Shown in pieces: positions 24,578-34,454 of a stretch of 64,000 nt of DNA (the first letter of the stretch is position 1; every line of letters starts with the position of its first letter). Position numbers and translations under genes: made by a program. Location of the stretch: the NCBI GenBank assembly GCA_016858145.1, contig JAEHOE010000079.1, forward strand, positions 186,001 to 250,000, in the 5' to 3' direction. The notes beneath the pieces are model-generated. The model ran no database searches and was not told the origin of the DNA. It was given only the letters and a program-made list of their open reading frames with translations. This stretch comes from Edaphochlamys debaryana (Eukaryota > Chlorophyta > Chlorophyceae > Chlamydomonadales).

Positions 24578-26431
24578 CTAGAAGCCGCCTCTCCGCAGCG
24601 GCATGGGGGAGGGGGGCGGTGGCGACTTGTTCTTGCGGCCCCGGGGGTTCTTGGGCGGCTTGGGGGGGCTCCGGGGCGGCTTGGTCGGGGAGCGAGGGCT
24701 CTTGGGGGACTTGACCGGGCTCGGGGAGGGGGGCTGGGGCGGCAGGGGCGGGCTCGGGGGCACCTGGGGGAGGGCGATGAAAGGGCCACGGTATGAGGAA
24801 ACTGCGGCCAAGGAGCCCGTTGGCCTCAACGCTATGCACGCCGGCAGGTCGGCCAACAGACAGCTCTGTGCGGTCGTGCGTGGTTGTCTTCGCATGCTTG
24901 CGTCAGACTCAACTCAAGAGAACCTGAGCAAGGCGGCACGCGCTTACCCTGCGCTTGGGGGGCTTGGGGGGCGAGCGGGGCTCCCTCGGGGGCTGGCGGG
25001 GGTCCCGTGGGGGCTTAGGGTTGCGCAAGCGGCGCGGCTGGCTCGGCGGTGGGGAGTCCACAGCCTTGACAGGTGGGCTGACGAGGTCATCGGGGGTGAT
25101 GGGGGGCGGGGGCCGCAGGCCGGGGATGTTGGGGGGTGGGGAGCGGACGGGCGCAACCACGGGGATGGCCGGGGGAGGGGGCGAGGGCTTGGGGGGGCTG
25201 GGGGGCGGCAGGGCGTACTCCGTATACTTGATGAACACTGGACCCGGGCCTGTGGGCAGCGATGAAGTTTACGTCAGTGCGCAGCAACGATTGATAGTGC
25301 CAGCGGCGTACTGAGGTCGGGGCGTGCTGCTGTAAGGAAAACCCGGCGCTCCTCGGCCCTAGCCGCTCACATGTGACGAGGGCGCAGTTGGGCAGCACCA
25401 CCACAGAGATGGTAGCCTGTGCCCAGGTGGGCATTTCTTGGCTTGCGCTTGTCAGCTTGATCTGCACGACGCCTGTGGGAGGATTCATGCCGTTCAGGGG
25501 TAACGACAACGATCAGCTGGGGGGTGCGTGCTTGACCGTTACGTTGCCAGGGTGCCCCCCGGCATTCCTTCGTACCGAGGTCCACTCGCCCTGCCAATTT
25601 AGCGGTGCGCACCCACACGCACCATAAGCATCGCAGGGAACGGTGAAGCTGGCGAGAAACCAGTCCTGGTAGTCCTCGCCAGTGTCAACGCGATTGGCAC
25701 TGTTTGGGAAAGGGAGTGACCGAGAAGTACGGTTTAGCGAGGTAACTTGGGAGCCCGCCGGTGCTGACTTGACAAACGAATGGGAGACGAAATCATTGAG
25801 CGAGAAGCTCGGGGGCAAACCAGGGCGCAACGCGGGGCCCAAGCGGCGCCGGGGGCTGTCGACCTTCCAGTTCCAGCCACGCCCATAGGCCTCTAGCCCC
25901 ACGCCACCGAGTAAAAAGACCCAAGACGCACCATCCAGAAGTGGAGCTCGGGTTCGTGAAGACGCCAGCCGTGGTGGTAAGCATCGTCATTCGCCGGTCG
26001 GGATACATCACCTGCGCGGTAGCCCCAGAGCGCCTTAGACAGTGTACCAGCTTCTAGACTCGTCACTAAGCCGAGGCAGACGAAAACGCAACGCTAAAAC
26101 TCCCGGGCCCGAATGTGGACGAATGCGGCTAAGTCTGGACCGTGTCGCGACGCACCTCGATGTCGTAAGAGGCTCCGCGGCACACCTCCATTTGAGGAAT
26201 AGCTGCCGCATCCTTGAGAACAAGGCTAATGGACGGGTCGTCGAAAGGGGCGCCGTGCGGATTGCGACGACCTTGGAGCGTCAGCGTTTTCCCTAGGTCG
26301 GAGTCGGGGTGAGCGTCACATGCTAGCGCGCCTTGATTTATCCCCCACTGCGGCTGGTACCAATACTTGGGGAATGCGTCCGCCCCTAACAACAACGTTA
26401 GCAGAGCGACTACAACTGGTGCGCGTGCCAT
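24578..26431 (-). CDS. Secreted Cys-domain protein with basic Pro-rich tail (paralog 1)
   Basis: Six exons: 26431-26156, 26011-25932, 25699-25623, 25472-25371, 25249-24948 and 24763-24578, giving 340 residues. A signal peptide (MARAPVVVALLTLLLGADA) precedes a domain of about 180 residues with conserved blocks: FPKYWY, ACDAHP, RNPHGAPFDD, VCRGASYDI, a 'R.TMLTTTAGVF' strand, NRVDTG and FTVPCDAYG. The tail is about 160 residues of PP, SPP, KPP and RSP repeats ending in PMPLRRGGF, strongly basic. Exon borders and phases match the paralogs at 40800 and 44064. The layout resembles extracellular-matrix hydroxyproline-rich glycoproteins. The globular part loosely recalls Reeler domains (Cys, PHG, then PG-like and beta strands), but I cannot name it with confidence. 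Confidence 0.8.
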
Positions 26432-28141
26432 GGTGGTGAAGTATGCAGAGGAAGTGGAGTTATGGCGTGACAGCGGCCAGGCGGCGACAAAACTTTGTTA
26501 TCCGCCCGCCAGCCCCATGCGGCCATCGCACGTCGCCTGCGGGGCCGCGGGCCCATGACCCCTTTGCTGTCCGACTTAAAGCTCCAGAGCTTGTTGCGCA
26601 CACGGAGACTGGCCCCTTTAGTGTATTGCGAAGGACCTTCAGTACAAAGCCAGCGTCATTACCAATACCGGGTCTCGGAACATCGCGCGGCACGGCCAAT
26701 CAGGAAGAAGACAACACAGGCTACTAGCTGGGCGGTCGGCAGTGCGGCTGGCCGTGCAGGTGAAATGGGCCGCTTTCGGAGTCCCGCGGCCTCGCGCGAC
26801 CCGGCCCAGCCACTTTCCCAGCTGCGCACCTGCGGCGCCTGCCGGGTGTGCTTGGAGTGCGGGATCACGCTACGGCTGCTTACCACAGCACGCTACTCGT
26901 GTCTGCAGGGTTACGACGACCTACAAGGTCCATGCCGAACCTCGGTAATCTCTTTCTCGGGAGGTTTCTCGCTCCTGGCAGGGCTTTGTGAAGGAGGCGG
27001 CTCAAAGGGCCCGCAGGGTCCGCCGGCCGGGGTGGAGGGGCGGCGGGGGCGGCGGGGGCCTGCGAAGGGGCGGCGCGCGGAACACAGGTTGGGTTTAGAA
27101 AAAAGTCAGTGTGCGCGAGTGCGCGAAGGTGCGTCTTGGTTGAAACCAGGACGGCGCGACCAACGGCGTGTCAACGTGTTAGGCGGGCGGCGTGGAACAA
27201 GAGGCACAGCATGCTTGCGTATTACCGTCAGGGTCTTGGGCGGTTACTGGCGATGCGAGAGGCGTCGGCTCTCCGGCGGCTCGCAGTGGACCCCAGCCCG
27301 GCCAGCCCAGCTACACGTATACAGACCTGTGAGTGACGGACGAACCGCCAGAGCAGAGCGAAAGAGGCGTCAGGAACATCGCTCGAAGGCACATGCCAGT
27401 GGGGCGACGCGGGCAGCAGAGCATCTAGCAAACCCTTGAGCCGCCGGAGGAGCGTAGGCTGCCTAAGGAAGGGCGGGAAAGCCGGAGGCGGGCAAGAAAC
27501 CGGCGCAGGGCCGGGAGCCGAGCAGCCAGTACGGCGTGGCATGGGGCAAGCGGGCAAGGCAAGCCAAGGAAGCAGACACGCAATGGAGATGCACCCGGAT
27601 GGGATTGGCTGCGGAACAGCGTCCCCACCCATCCGGGACAGCCAAGATGGCGGCTGCGAGGATAAGGGTCAGGCGGGCTCCCCACCGGGGGTGGTGTGGA
27701 TCATGGCCACGGACCCTGAGCGGCAAGGCCCCGTGCGTGCAGAGTGTGCGGAATGGGCGGGATCAGACAAGCGGCACGAGGAGGAGCCAGACGGGGGCCC
27801 ACTCGGCCATGGTGTCTTCATGTTCCCAGGATGCAGGGGTGGTAGTGGGACCGGCCTCGGCGGCCAAGCAGCCTCCAGTGCAGCCGCCGACGCCAGTCCT
27901 GTGCGGCGGCGGCGAAACGGCCGCCGCCGCCGCGAGGGGCAAGGCCCCCCAGGAAGCACAGCAAACAAGTGCAGCGTGCAGAGCCAGAACACAAAAACCC
28001 GGCCCAGCCCAGCAAGACCCTGTGCCCCGGCGGCTGCGGCTGCGCCAGCGGCTCGTCGCAGCAGTCCCCCACCCCGGCGGTCCCCCACCCCCGGCGCCGA
28101 CTCCGCTCGCCAGGAGCTGCAGCTACAGTCCCACCCACCCA

Positions 28142-28399
28142 TTACCGCGCATGAAGCTGGGCCCAGTGACGGTCAGTGACGGCTGCGAGGTCCGCAAATG
28201 GGGGCGGCGTGCCAGCCGGCCCCGGAGCACGACGATCGTAGTAGTAGGCCTCAGGGGTACGCTGCAAGAGCTGCCGGTACTGACGCCGCAGGCGTCCCCG
28301 AGAATACCCGCGGGCTGTGCGTGTAAGAGGTCGTCGGCAGCAGCCCCGATGAAATTGCGTCGACAGGCGAGGACGTGCTGCAGCGCGGCGGGCTGGGTG
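28142..28399 (-). other. Possible orphan coding fragment
   Basis: In one minus-strand frame, 28399 down to a TAA at 28142-28144, the sequence reads like real protein: an Arg-rich helix, then QYRQLLQRTPEAYYYDR, PPPFADLAAVTDRHW and a clean stop. It has no start codon; it could be a terminal exon (a CAG acceptor is available near 28380) or a decayed gene fragment. I do not recognise the family and found no matching upstream exons. Confidence 0.2.
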
Positions 28400-29697
28400 C
28401 TACGTGACTGACGGAGTATGCTGCAGAGGCGCTGGCGTTGCGTGCGCCAGCGAGCGGCTGCAGTGAGCTGGCTGAGCGCAAGCGCGCACAGGTTGGGTGC
28501 GCCCCTGACCAGCGAGAAGAGTTTGAGATAGAGGAGTGGCATCTTCGGTGGGGTTCAGATGCCAGGTACTGACGTACGCAGCCGGCGCCTGGCGGTAGCG
28601 GGGGGGGGGGCGCTGGGTTGGGGGGGGCGCCAAGGGGGGCGCTGGGTGGGGGGAAGGGGAAACGAGGCAACGCGAAAAACAGGCCAGCAGAGTGCAGACC
28701 CATATTCCTTTCCGAACAATCGGGCACTGGCCAGGTGCAACCCGCTGTGACACGGTGACCATGCGACCAGGGCTTTCGCCAGAGCACTGCAAAGTTGTCC
28801 GAGCTGGGTGGGGGGGCGCTGGGTGATTGATTGGTTGCACAAAAGGACGCGAACATTGGCAATAGCGACAAGGCCTATGCAGGCCACCGCCACATGGTCC
28901 TTGCGCCGTGGTTTACACTGCGCAAAGTGAGTCGAGCTCTTCGGCTGGAAACGCTGGGGTCACTCTTCGCGCTCTTCGAAGAAACGTTGAAGGGGGCGCT
29001 CTTACTCACGCTAAGAAATGACACGCTCGGGCGACGCGCCGAAGGCGAACGGCCGGCGGTGTATCGAATGAGTCCTGAAGCTGTAATCTCCTTCCGCCAG
29101 GGGGCGTTTCGCGGTTTCCGAGGGCATTGCCACCTAATTCCCATGACACGACCTACTTTCGACATCGCTCGTCAGACCTGTGCACAACAGTCATCATGGC
29201 TGAATGGTTACAGTATGGTCACGTCAACGCGCGGGTGGGGAAGGTTTATTGACCCATCGCGTACCGGTATGACCTTTGTTGGCCCCTGTTCCCCTCCCTC
29301 CGTGTGTCTCCCCCCCTCCCCGAGCCCACGACCACCCCCGCTTCCCCAGCCCGCCCCCAACTCATCCCAGGCCCGCATCACCATCCCCAACCCGCGACCA
29401 AACCGTCGCGATTCTGCAGCAGTGAAGTCTGCCGGTGCTCGGTATCGATACAAAAGCGGCCCTTGCGTACTTGGCGTGCCCTCGCGCCTCATGTACCCCC
29501 AGCTCCGGTCCGTCACTTCCGGTGGTCCATGCCTAGTTCAAGCCGTCGCCCCTGGCACGGAGCTGGTAGATAAGAAAGCTGCATTGATGTATAGCTGTAC
29601 AAATCGCTCTCCCTGCCCTTAATCTTGCCCACCCTGGCTAGTATTGCCCCTCGGGCGGGGTGCTGATGTCTCCCTCCCTGCTGTGGGTGGGGGCCCG

Positions 29698-29702
29698 TTA
29701 CA
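29698..29702 (-). terminator. TGTAA poly(A) signal of the AztD-like gene
   Basis: Plus-strand TTACA (minus-strand TGTAA) sits 509 bp past the stop codon at 30211. It is the first copy downstream. Confidence 0.5.
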
Positions 29703-30210
29703 GAGACATGTGTGAGCCCACATGATTCGTATTGCAAAAGTGCCTGCCAGTAATGCAAGGCGCTGAGTCCGGTCTATGTACGGGCTATGTGCTCGCATAT
29801 ACGCAACTGACGGTCCGCTCTCCTCTCCTAGCCCTTCCACACCAACTTGGACCATACACAACACGCCCCCACCAGGCACCACCCTGCACCACCAGGCACC
29901 GGCCACCAAGCACCTTGCCCTCCACCGCGCTTCGCTTCCCCTTGGCAGTACTCAGCACCGGTGCCATTCACGAGCGAAACCGGGAGATCACAATTGCATC
30001 CAGCCCGTAATCACCGCTAGCTGCTGCTTGCTGCCTATGCAGCTAGCCCACGTCTCAGCAGCTGCGCCGCCATGGCGACCCACACAGCAACACCAGTTCC
30101 TTCCGGCTCGGCCCAAGCAGCTCCCAGGTGCGTGCTCTCCAGCTGCTCAGTACTAGTAGCCAATCCCACTAGGCCATCACAGCAAGCTCCGTCAAGCCCC
30201 TCATGTTCTT

Positions 30211-33200
30211 CTAGTGGCTGTGGTCAGGGTTCTTGACCACGCCCGGCATGTAGGCCAGAGTCATCGACGTGGGGAAGCCGCCCACGGTCAGGCTGCTCTC
30301 GAGCACAAGAGCCACGCTGCCCTCCTCGTCGTGGTGGGGCTCCCCCTCGGCGTGGTCGTGGTCGCCCTCGCCCTCGCCCTCCGTGTGGGTGACGGCGATG
30401 CGGTGGATCTCGCCCAGGGAGGACACGGCCACTGGGGTGTGTGTGGAGGGGGAAGGGGAGGGGGTGAGGGGGAAGGGGAGGGGAGGAGAGGGGAGGGCCG
30501 GGGTCTGGGGGAAGGGGGGGGGGTTGGGGGCAGGCGAAGGGGAGGGGGAAGGGGTTCAGGGTGGAGGCCTGGGCTCACGGGCGGGGGCGGGGGCACGAAG
30601 GGAGGACACGGCCACTGGGGGGTTGAGAGGGATGGGGACCGGAAGCCAAGTAAGCCAAGGGGGTTCTCAAGGAGGTTTGCAACGAGGTTCAGGGGGGGGC
30701 AGGGGGGGGCATGGCTTCACGGGGGCGAAGACACGGTCCCTGCTGAGCGGAGAAAGGGAGGGGGGAAGGGGAGGGGGGGAGAGGGGAGGGGACGGCACGG
30801 GGGGTGGGGGGGGCAGGCGAGGAGGATACCGTATGGCCGCTGAGTGGAAGCCGGTTCATACCGTACTGCAGGGGTTATTATAGACAACGGGGCGGAGTGC
30901 CGCGGAGATACTGCAGGGGTGGTGGATGGCACATGGACTCAGCCATGCGCGCAGCACGCACGCACCGTAGATGGCGCTGCCGTCCGCCTCGCTCTGCAGC
31001 GAGGGGGCGGTCATGTTGGCGAAGCCCTGGGCGCGGAGCTGCGGGGTGGAGGGACGGACGAGGGCCGCGGAATGAGGGAAGTCAGGAGCAGTGTGCCCAG
31101 GGTGCAGCGGGGGGGGGTGTGGGGCCCTCATTCACCTCTTGTTGTAACCCTTTAAATCCCCTTTCCTCAGTAACAACCCCGCGGTACCGGTCCCACGCAC
31201 CTCAATGCTAGCGTCCGCGGCGCCGGTGTCTCCGTCGTACAGCACCAGGCTGCCGTCCAGGTGGAGCGCGGCGAAGTGGCCCAGGCCGCCGGGGAGCGCC
31301 AGCATGCGGATGGCGGCGCTGCGGGTGCCGTACAAGCAGGGCCGTGCAGCACACGGGCCAGTCAGAGTAGCGAAGCAGGTGAGGCGCGACACAGAGGCAG
31401 ACTTGGGAGGTGGGGTCCGGCGCCGCCCCCGCCCAGGGGGGCGGGGGCCGAGGGGTTCAAGGCGGGTAGGGCAATGTGCGTGGAGCCCAGGTGCACGCAC
31501 TGGCAAGTGGGCTTTCTCACCCGCGGTGCGGCACGCTGGTGACTGTGGGGGTGTCGGAGCGCACGTCGGTGCGCCAGAAGAAGGCCTGAGAGGACGAGGC
31601 GCTCCAAAACACGCCTGCGGGAGTAGCGAGGGGCGTGTCAGACCGCAGCCGGCGTGTCGTCGGGATCACGGGAGTACGGGAAGCGTGTACGGAAACAGAT
31701 ACGGTAGATGGAGCTCAGGTGCGCAGCGAAGCGGCCCTGGCATGCCATGCATGGCAAGCAGCAGGGGCGGCCGCCAGCGCAGCTCTAGCACGCCTGGAAC
31801 TCAAGGGCAGGCAGGAGGGGCACCAGGCCCAAGCGGTAAGACTCACCCGGAACGCCGTTGGTGAAGGAGCCGACGCGCGGCGGGAAGGCGGGCACGTGGA
31901 TGCCGGTGGCCGAGGTGCCCTTGACCACCAGGACGGTGCCGTTGCAGCCAAAGACCGCCACCTTGCCGGACTGGGGAGAGGCAGGGAGGAGAGGGCAGGC
32001 GGCAGGGGCAGGTGCACGCGCGGGGGGCAGGGGCAGGGGGTGAGGAGGGCTTGAAAGACGTACGATGACACGGGCAGCAGCCAGGCCGGGGCCAAGCCGG
32101 TTGCTGAGTGCAACAAGTGGGAGTTCGGCGCGTGGCAGGGGACGAGCCACGAGCGAGATATTCGGTCACGTGAGTGCATGCACGCCTGGCCACCCCTAAC
32201 CTACGCACAACCCCACGCAAACCGACCTCGCTGGGCACGTAGACGCTGGCGCCGTGGCAGGCGGCGCAGGCGTAGGAGCGCACGGTCTTGCCCTTGGCGT
32301 CCAGGATGTAGGCCATCTGGGTGCCCGTGTGGGGGGCCACGATGTGGTTGCCGTACGCTGGGGGCCACGGGGGTGGGGCGAGCGGGGCGGGCGCGGGCTT
32401 GGGCTTAAGGTGTGGAGCAGCCTTGTCTGGCTCTGCAGGTCGAAGCCACTCCCCCGCCCCCTCTATCGCTTGCCCCGGGTAGCCCAAGCACACGGTGATG
32501 ACTCATGACATGCATGACTCACGCAGCACGTGGAAGTGGCCCACGGGGATCTTGAAGGTGTGGGTGGGCTTGAAGGCCGTGGCGCCGTGCAGGTGGTCGG
32601 AGCGGTACAGGAAGATGTGGCCGTGGTTCTCAGCCTGACGGGGCGGGGCAAGGACGGAGCGGCAGCCTTAAATGGGGGAAATGACCAGGACACCTGATCT
32701 GGACCCTCCCTAGTCCGCGCTGTCCCCTGCTGTCCCGCCCCGCCGTTTACCGGTATCAAGAACCTCCCCTACCCTCGTCCCTCCCCCTCCCCTTCCCTCT
32801 CTTCCCCATTCATGTCGCGTCCCCTCCCAACTCCATCCCGGCCCACCCCCTTCCGCCCCGCCCGCCTCGCCCGCGCCCCCCTCTCCCCCCCTTGCCTACA
32901 TAGGCCATGTAGCGCTTCCAGCCGGAGTGGTACGTGAGCTGCCGGCCACCCTCCACGCCGCCGATGCCGTCGCTGCCGTTCACGAAGATGAAGGACTTGG
33001 CCAGCAGCGCGGGCCGCATTGCGCCCAGCTCGCCGTCCTGGATGCATGGACGCAGGGCAGGGGGCAGGGGGGACGCCCGTAGGGGTGTGTGAAGTAAGGG
33101 GGTTTGCTGCGGAGCGTTGGTGGCGGGTGCGTGGGGCGGCGCAAGGTGGAGGAGGCAACTAACCAAGGGATCCCGCTCCATGAAGCGCGCACACGCTGGC

Positions 33201-33980
33201 TTCCGAGTTCCGACCGTCACTCTAACTCCAACAGCCTCCCGCCCCGCCCCGCCCCGCCCCGCCCCACCCCGCCCCGCCCCGCCCCGCCCCGCCCTATCGA
33301 TCACGTACCGCCAGGGGCGCGGGGTTGGGCAGGCGCACGCCGCCCACGGGGTACGGCGGGCGAATGCCGGTGGAGACAATGGTGAGCGTCTGCTGGTCGT
33401 TGTCCCGGTTGCGGAACACGCCCAGGTGCGCCTGCTCCTGAGACACGCCCAACTGGGGAGCAGCAGGCGGGTGGGGTGCGTGGGGTGGGGGCGGGGGCGC
33501 AAGGACGGGGGAACGGGAGCGTGAGTTTGGCCGGGGAGGTGCAGCGATCCGGAAGTCGCGGAGGGGGCTCCGGCCCGTCGACAAGCTTTATCTCCCCGAG
33601 CGGCGCTGGAGCAGGGGTTATCAAGGACAGGGAGCAGGGGCGTCGCGGTGCGCGCTAGGTGCGTGCGCGCGTGCGTGTGGTGCGCCGCCGCGCGCCCGCG
33701 CGGTTATACACGTACTTGCGCTTGCATAACCGGCCCGATCACGACCTGACGCTCTCACCGAGGACGTGGTGCCCGGCGTTTGAATGCGCTGAGAGACGTT
33801 GAAGGAGGGCAGGTCAATGACAACAATGGCCGGGGCGGCGGGCGAGTTGTCCGCAACGAACAGCCGCGCCCGGCCGGCCACGCGTTGCGTAGCAGGTCCC
33901 ACGTACTGCGCACTAGCTCCGAGTGCCAGGAGCAGCACTAGAGCCCCCGCGGCGGCTGGCGCCATGTTGGGACGAGACAT
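30211..33980 (-). CDS. Secreted AztD-like zinc-metallochaperone beta-propeller
   Basis: Ten exons: 33980-33759, 33452-33309, 33037-32900, 32634-32523, 32357-32227, 31970-31847, 31614-31521, 31318-31201, 31038-30966 and 30431-30211. All junctions are in phase, giving 458 residues. A signal peptide (APAAAGALVLLLALGASA) is followed by repeated blade-like beta motifs: RLFVADN..AIVVIDL, GKVAVFGCNGTVLVVKG, GHFAALHLDGSLVLYDGDTG. The centre (H..LPYGNHIVAP, ILDAKGK, CAACHG, VAVFGC) resembles my recollection of bacterial AztD, a periplasmic zinc chaperone that loads the AztC binding protein. Metal-ligand-rich segments are H/E-rich: GHFHVL, HTHTE-like strings and a C-terminal DHDHAEGEPHHDEE, ending in DHSH. 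The divergent neighbour is a ZIP transporter, which supports zinc scavenging in the periplasm/wall space. The start could also be Met at 33965. Confidence 0.65.
30418..30620. repeat. Duplicated splice acceptor plus exon-10 start in the AztD-like gene
   Basis: A 20-bp block, GGAGGACACGGCCACTGGGG, occurs at the exon-10 acceptor (about 30419-30437) and again inside intron 9 at 30601-30620. Each copy contains, on the minus strand, the CCCCAG acceptor and the first exon-10 codons. They are about 183 bp apart in G-rich intron sequence. Confidence 0.75.
33240..33296. repeat. (CCCCG)n pentamer microsatellite
   Basis: About eleven near-perfect CCCCG units, one reading CCCCA, lie in intron 2 of the AztD-like gene. 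Confidence 0.9.
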
Positions 33981-34454
33981 GGCCGAGCTACTCGTTGAAA
34001 CAAAGAGCGTGAACCTCCACCACGGCCGCCAGGAGTTACACAAGATGCAGCTCTATGCCTTGGGTCGGCTGGTGGCGGCATATATGGCGCGCCGACGGAA
34101 GTAGGGTGCGCGCATACATTTTTGGTACAAAATCCATACACAAACGGTTGGAAGAGTTCGTTAGCGGGTCCCGCGGACATCTTTTGCCCCGCACGCAATC
34201 ATATGCAGCGCTCTCAGCTTCTGCAGGCTGAACCTGTGGAACCAAAAATAAATGCGCGCACGTGCCGTACATGTATGGGGCTCTTGGTCTGTCTAGTCTG
34301 TCTTTGGGGCTGGCCGGCCCGAGAGGCAATTGGTGATCTGGCTGTGTGAATGCACGTCGGCACCAGTAGGCTATAGCGACGAACACCGCGGCTTCGGCGT
34401 TTGCAGCAATCGAATCGCCGCCGACTTTTGCCGCTTGAACGCGAGACACGCAAT
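33981..34454. promoter_or_regulatory. Shared promoter region between AztD-like and ZIP genes
   Basis: The two divergent start codons are 474 bp apart. A CATATATGG TATA-like motif near 34079 is placed for the minus-strand gene. No zinc-response element is known to me that I could test by eye. Co-regulation by zinc status is an inference from the gene pair. Confidence 0.5.

Larger units (their letters stand above)
26432..30210. other. 3.8-kb stretch without a confident gene
   Basis: Several long open frames exist (for example plus strand 26495-27439 and 27536-28411). They overlap on both strands, show no domain and lack matched splice structure, so I treat them as GC-rich chance frames. A G-run microsatellite lies at about 28599-28630. 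TTACA at 29698 is the likely poly(A) signal of the gene to the right. The promoter of the secreted-protein gene ending at 24578 should lie just above 26431. Confidence 0.45.

Noticed and set aside
24603..25265. Plus-strand Gly-rich frame
   Set aside because: It is antisense to the proline-rich tail of secreted paralog 1.
26495..27439. 314-residue plus-strand open frame
   Set aside because: GC-rich DNA gives long frames by chance; this one has no domain, overlaps the promoter of the secreted-protein gene and lacks splice partners.
27436..28411. Overlapping long frames on both strands
   Set aside because: Frames of similar length occur on opposite strands over the same bases with low-complexity Ala/Pro/Arg content and no recognisable motif.
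32227..32357. CAACH in the AztD-like protein as a cytochrome-c haem site (CXXCH)
   Set aside because: The surrounding sequence is beta-propeller-like and the matching AztD position has a C..LHG motif; no other c-type cytochrome features (no distal Met region, no small helical domain).
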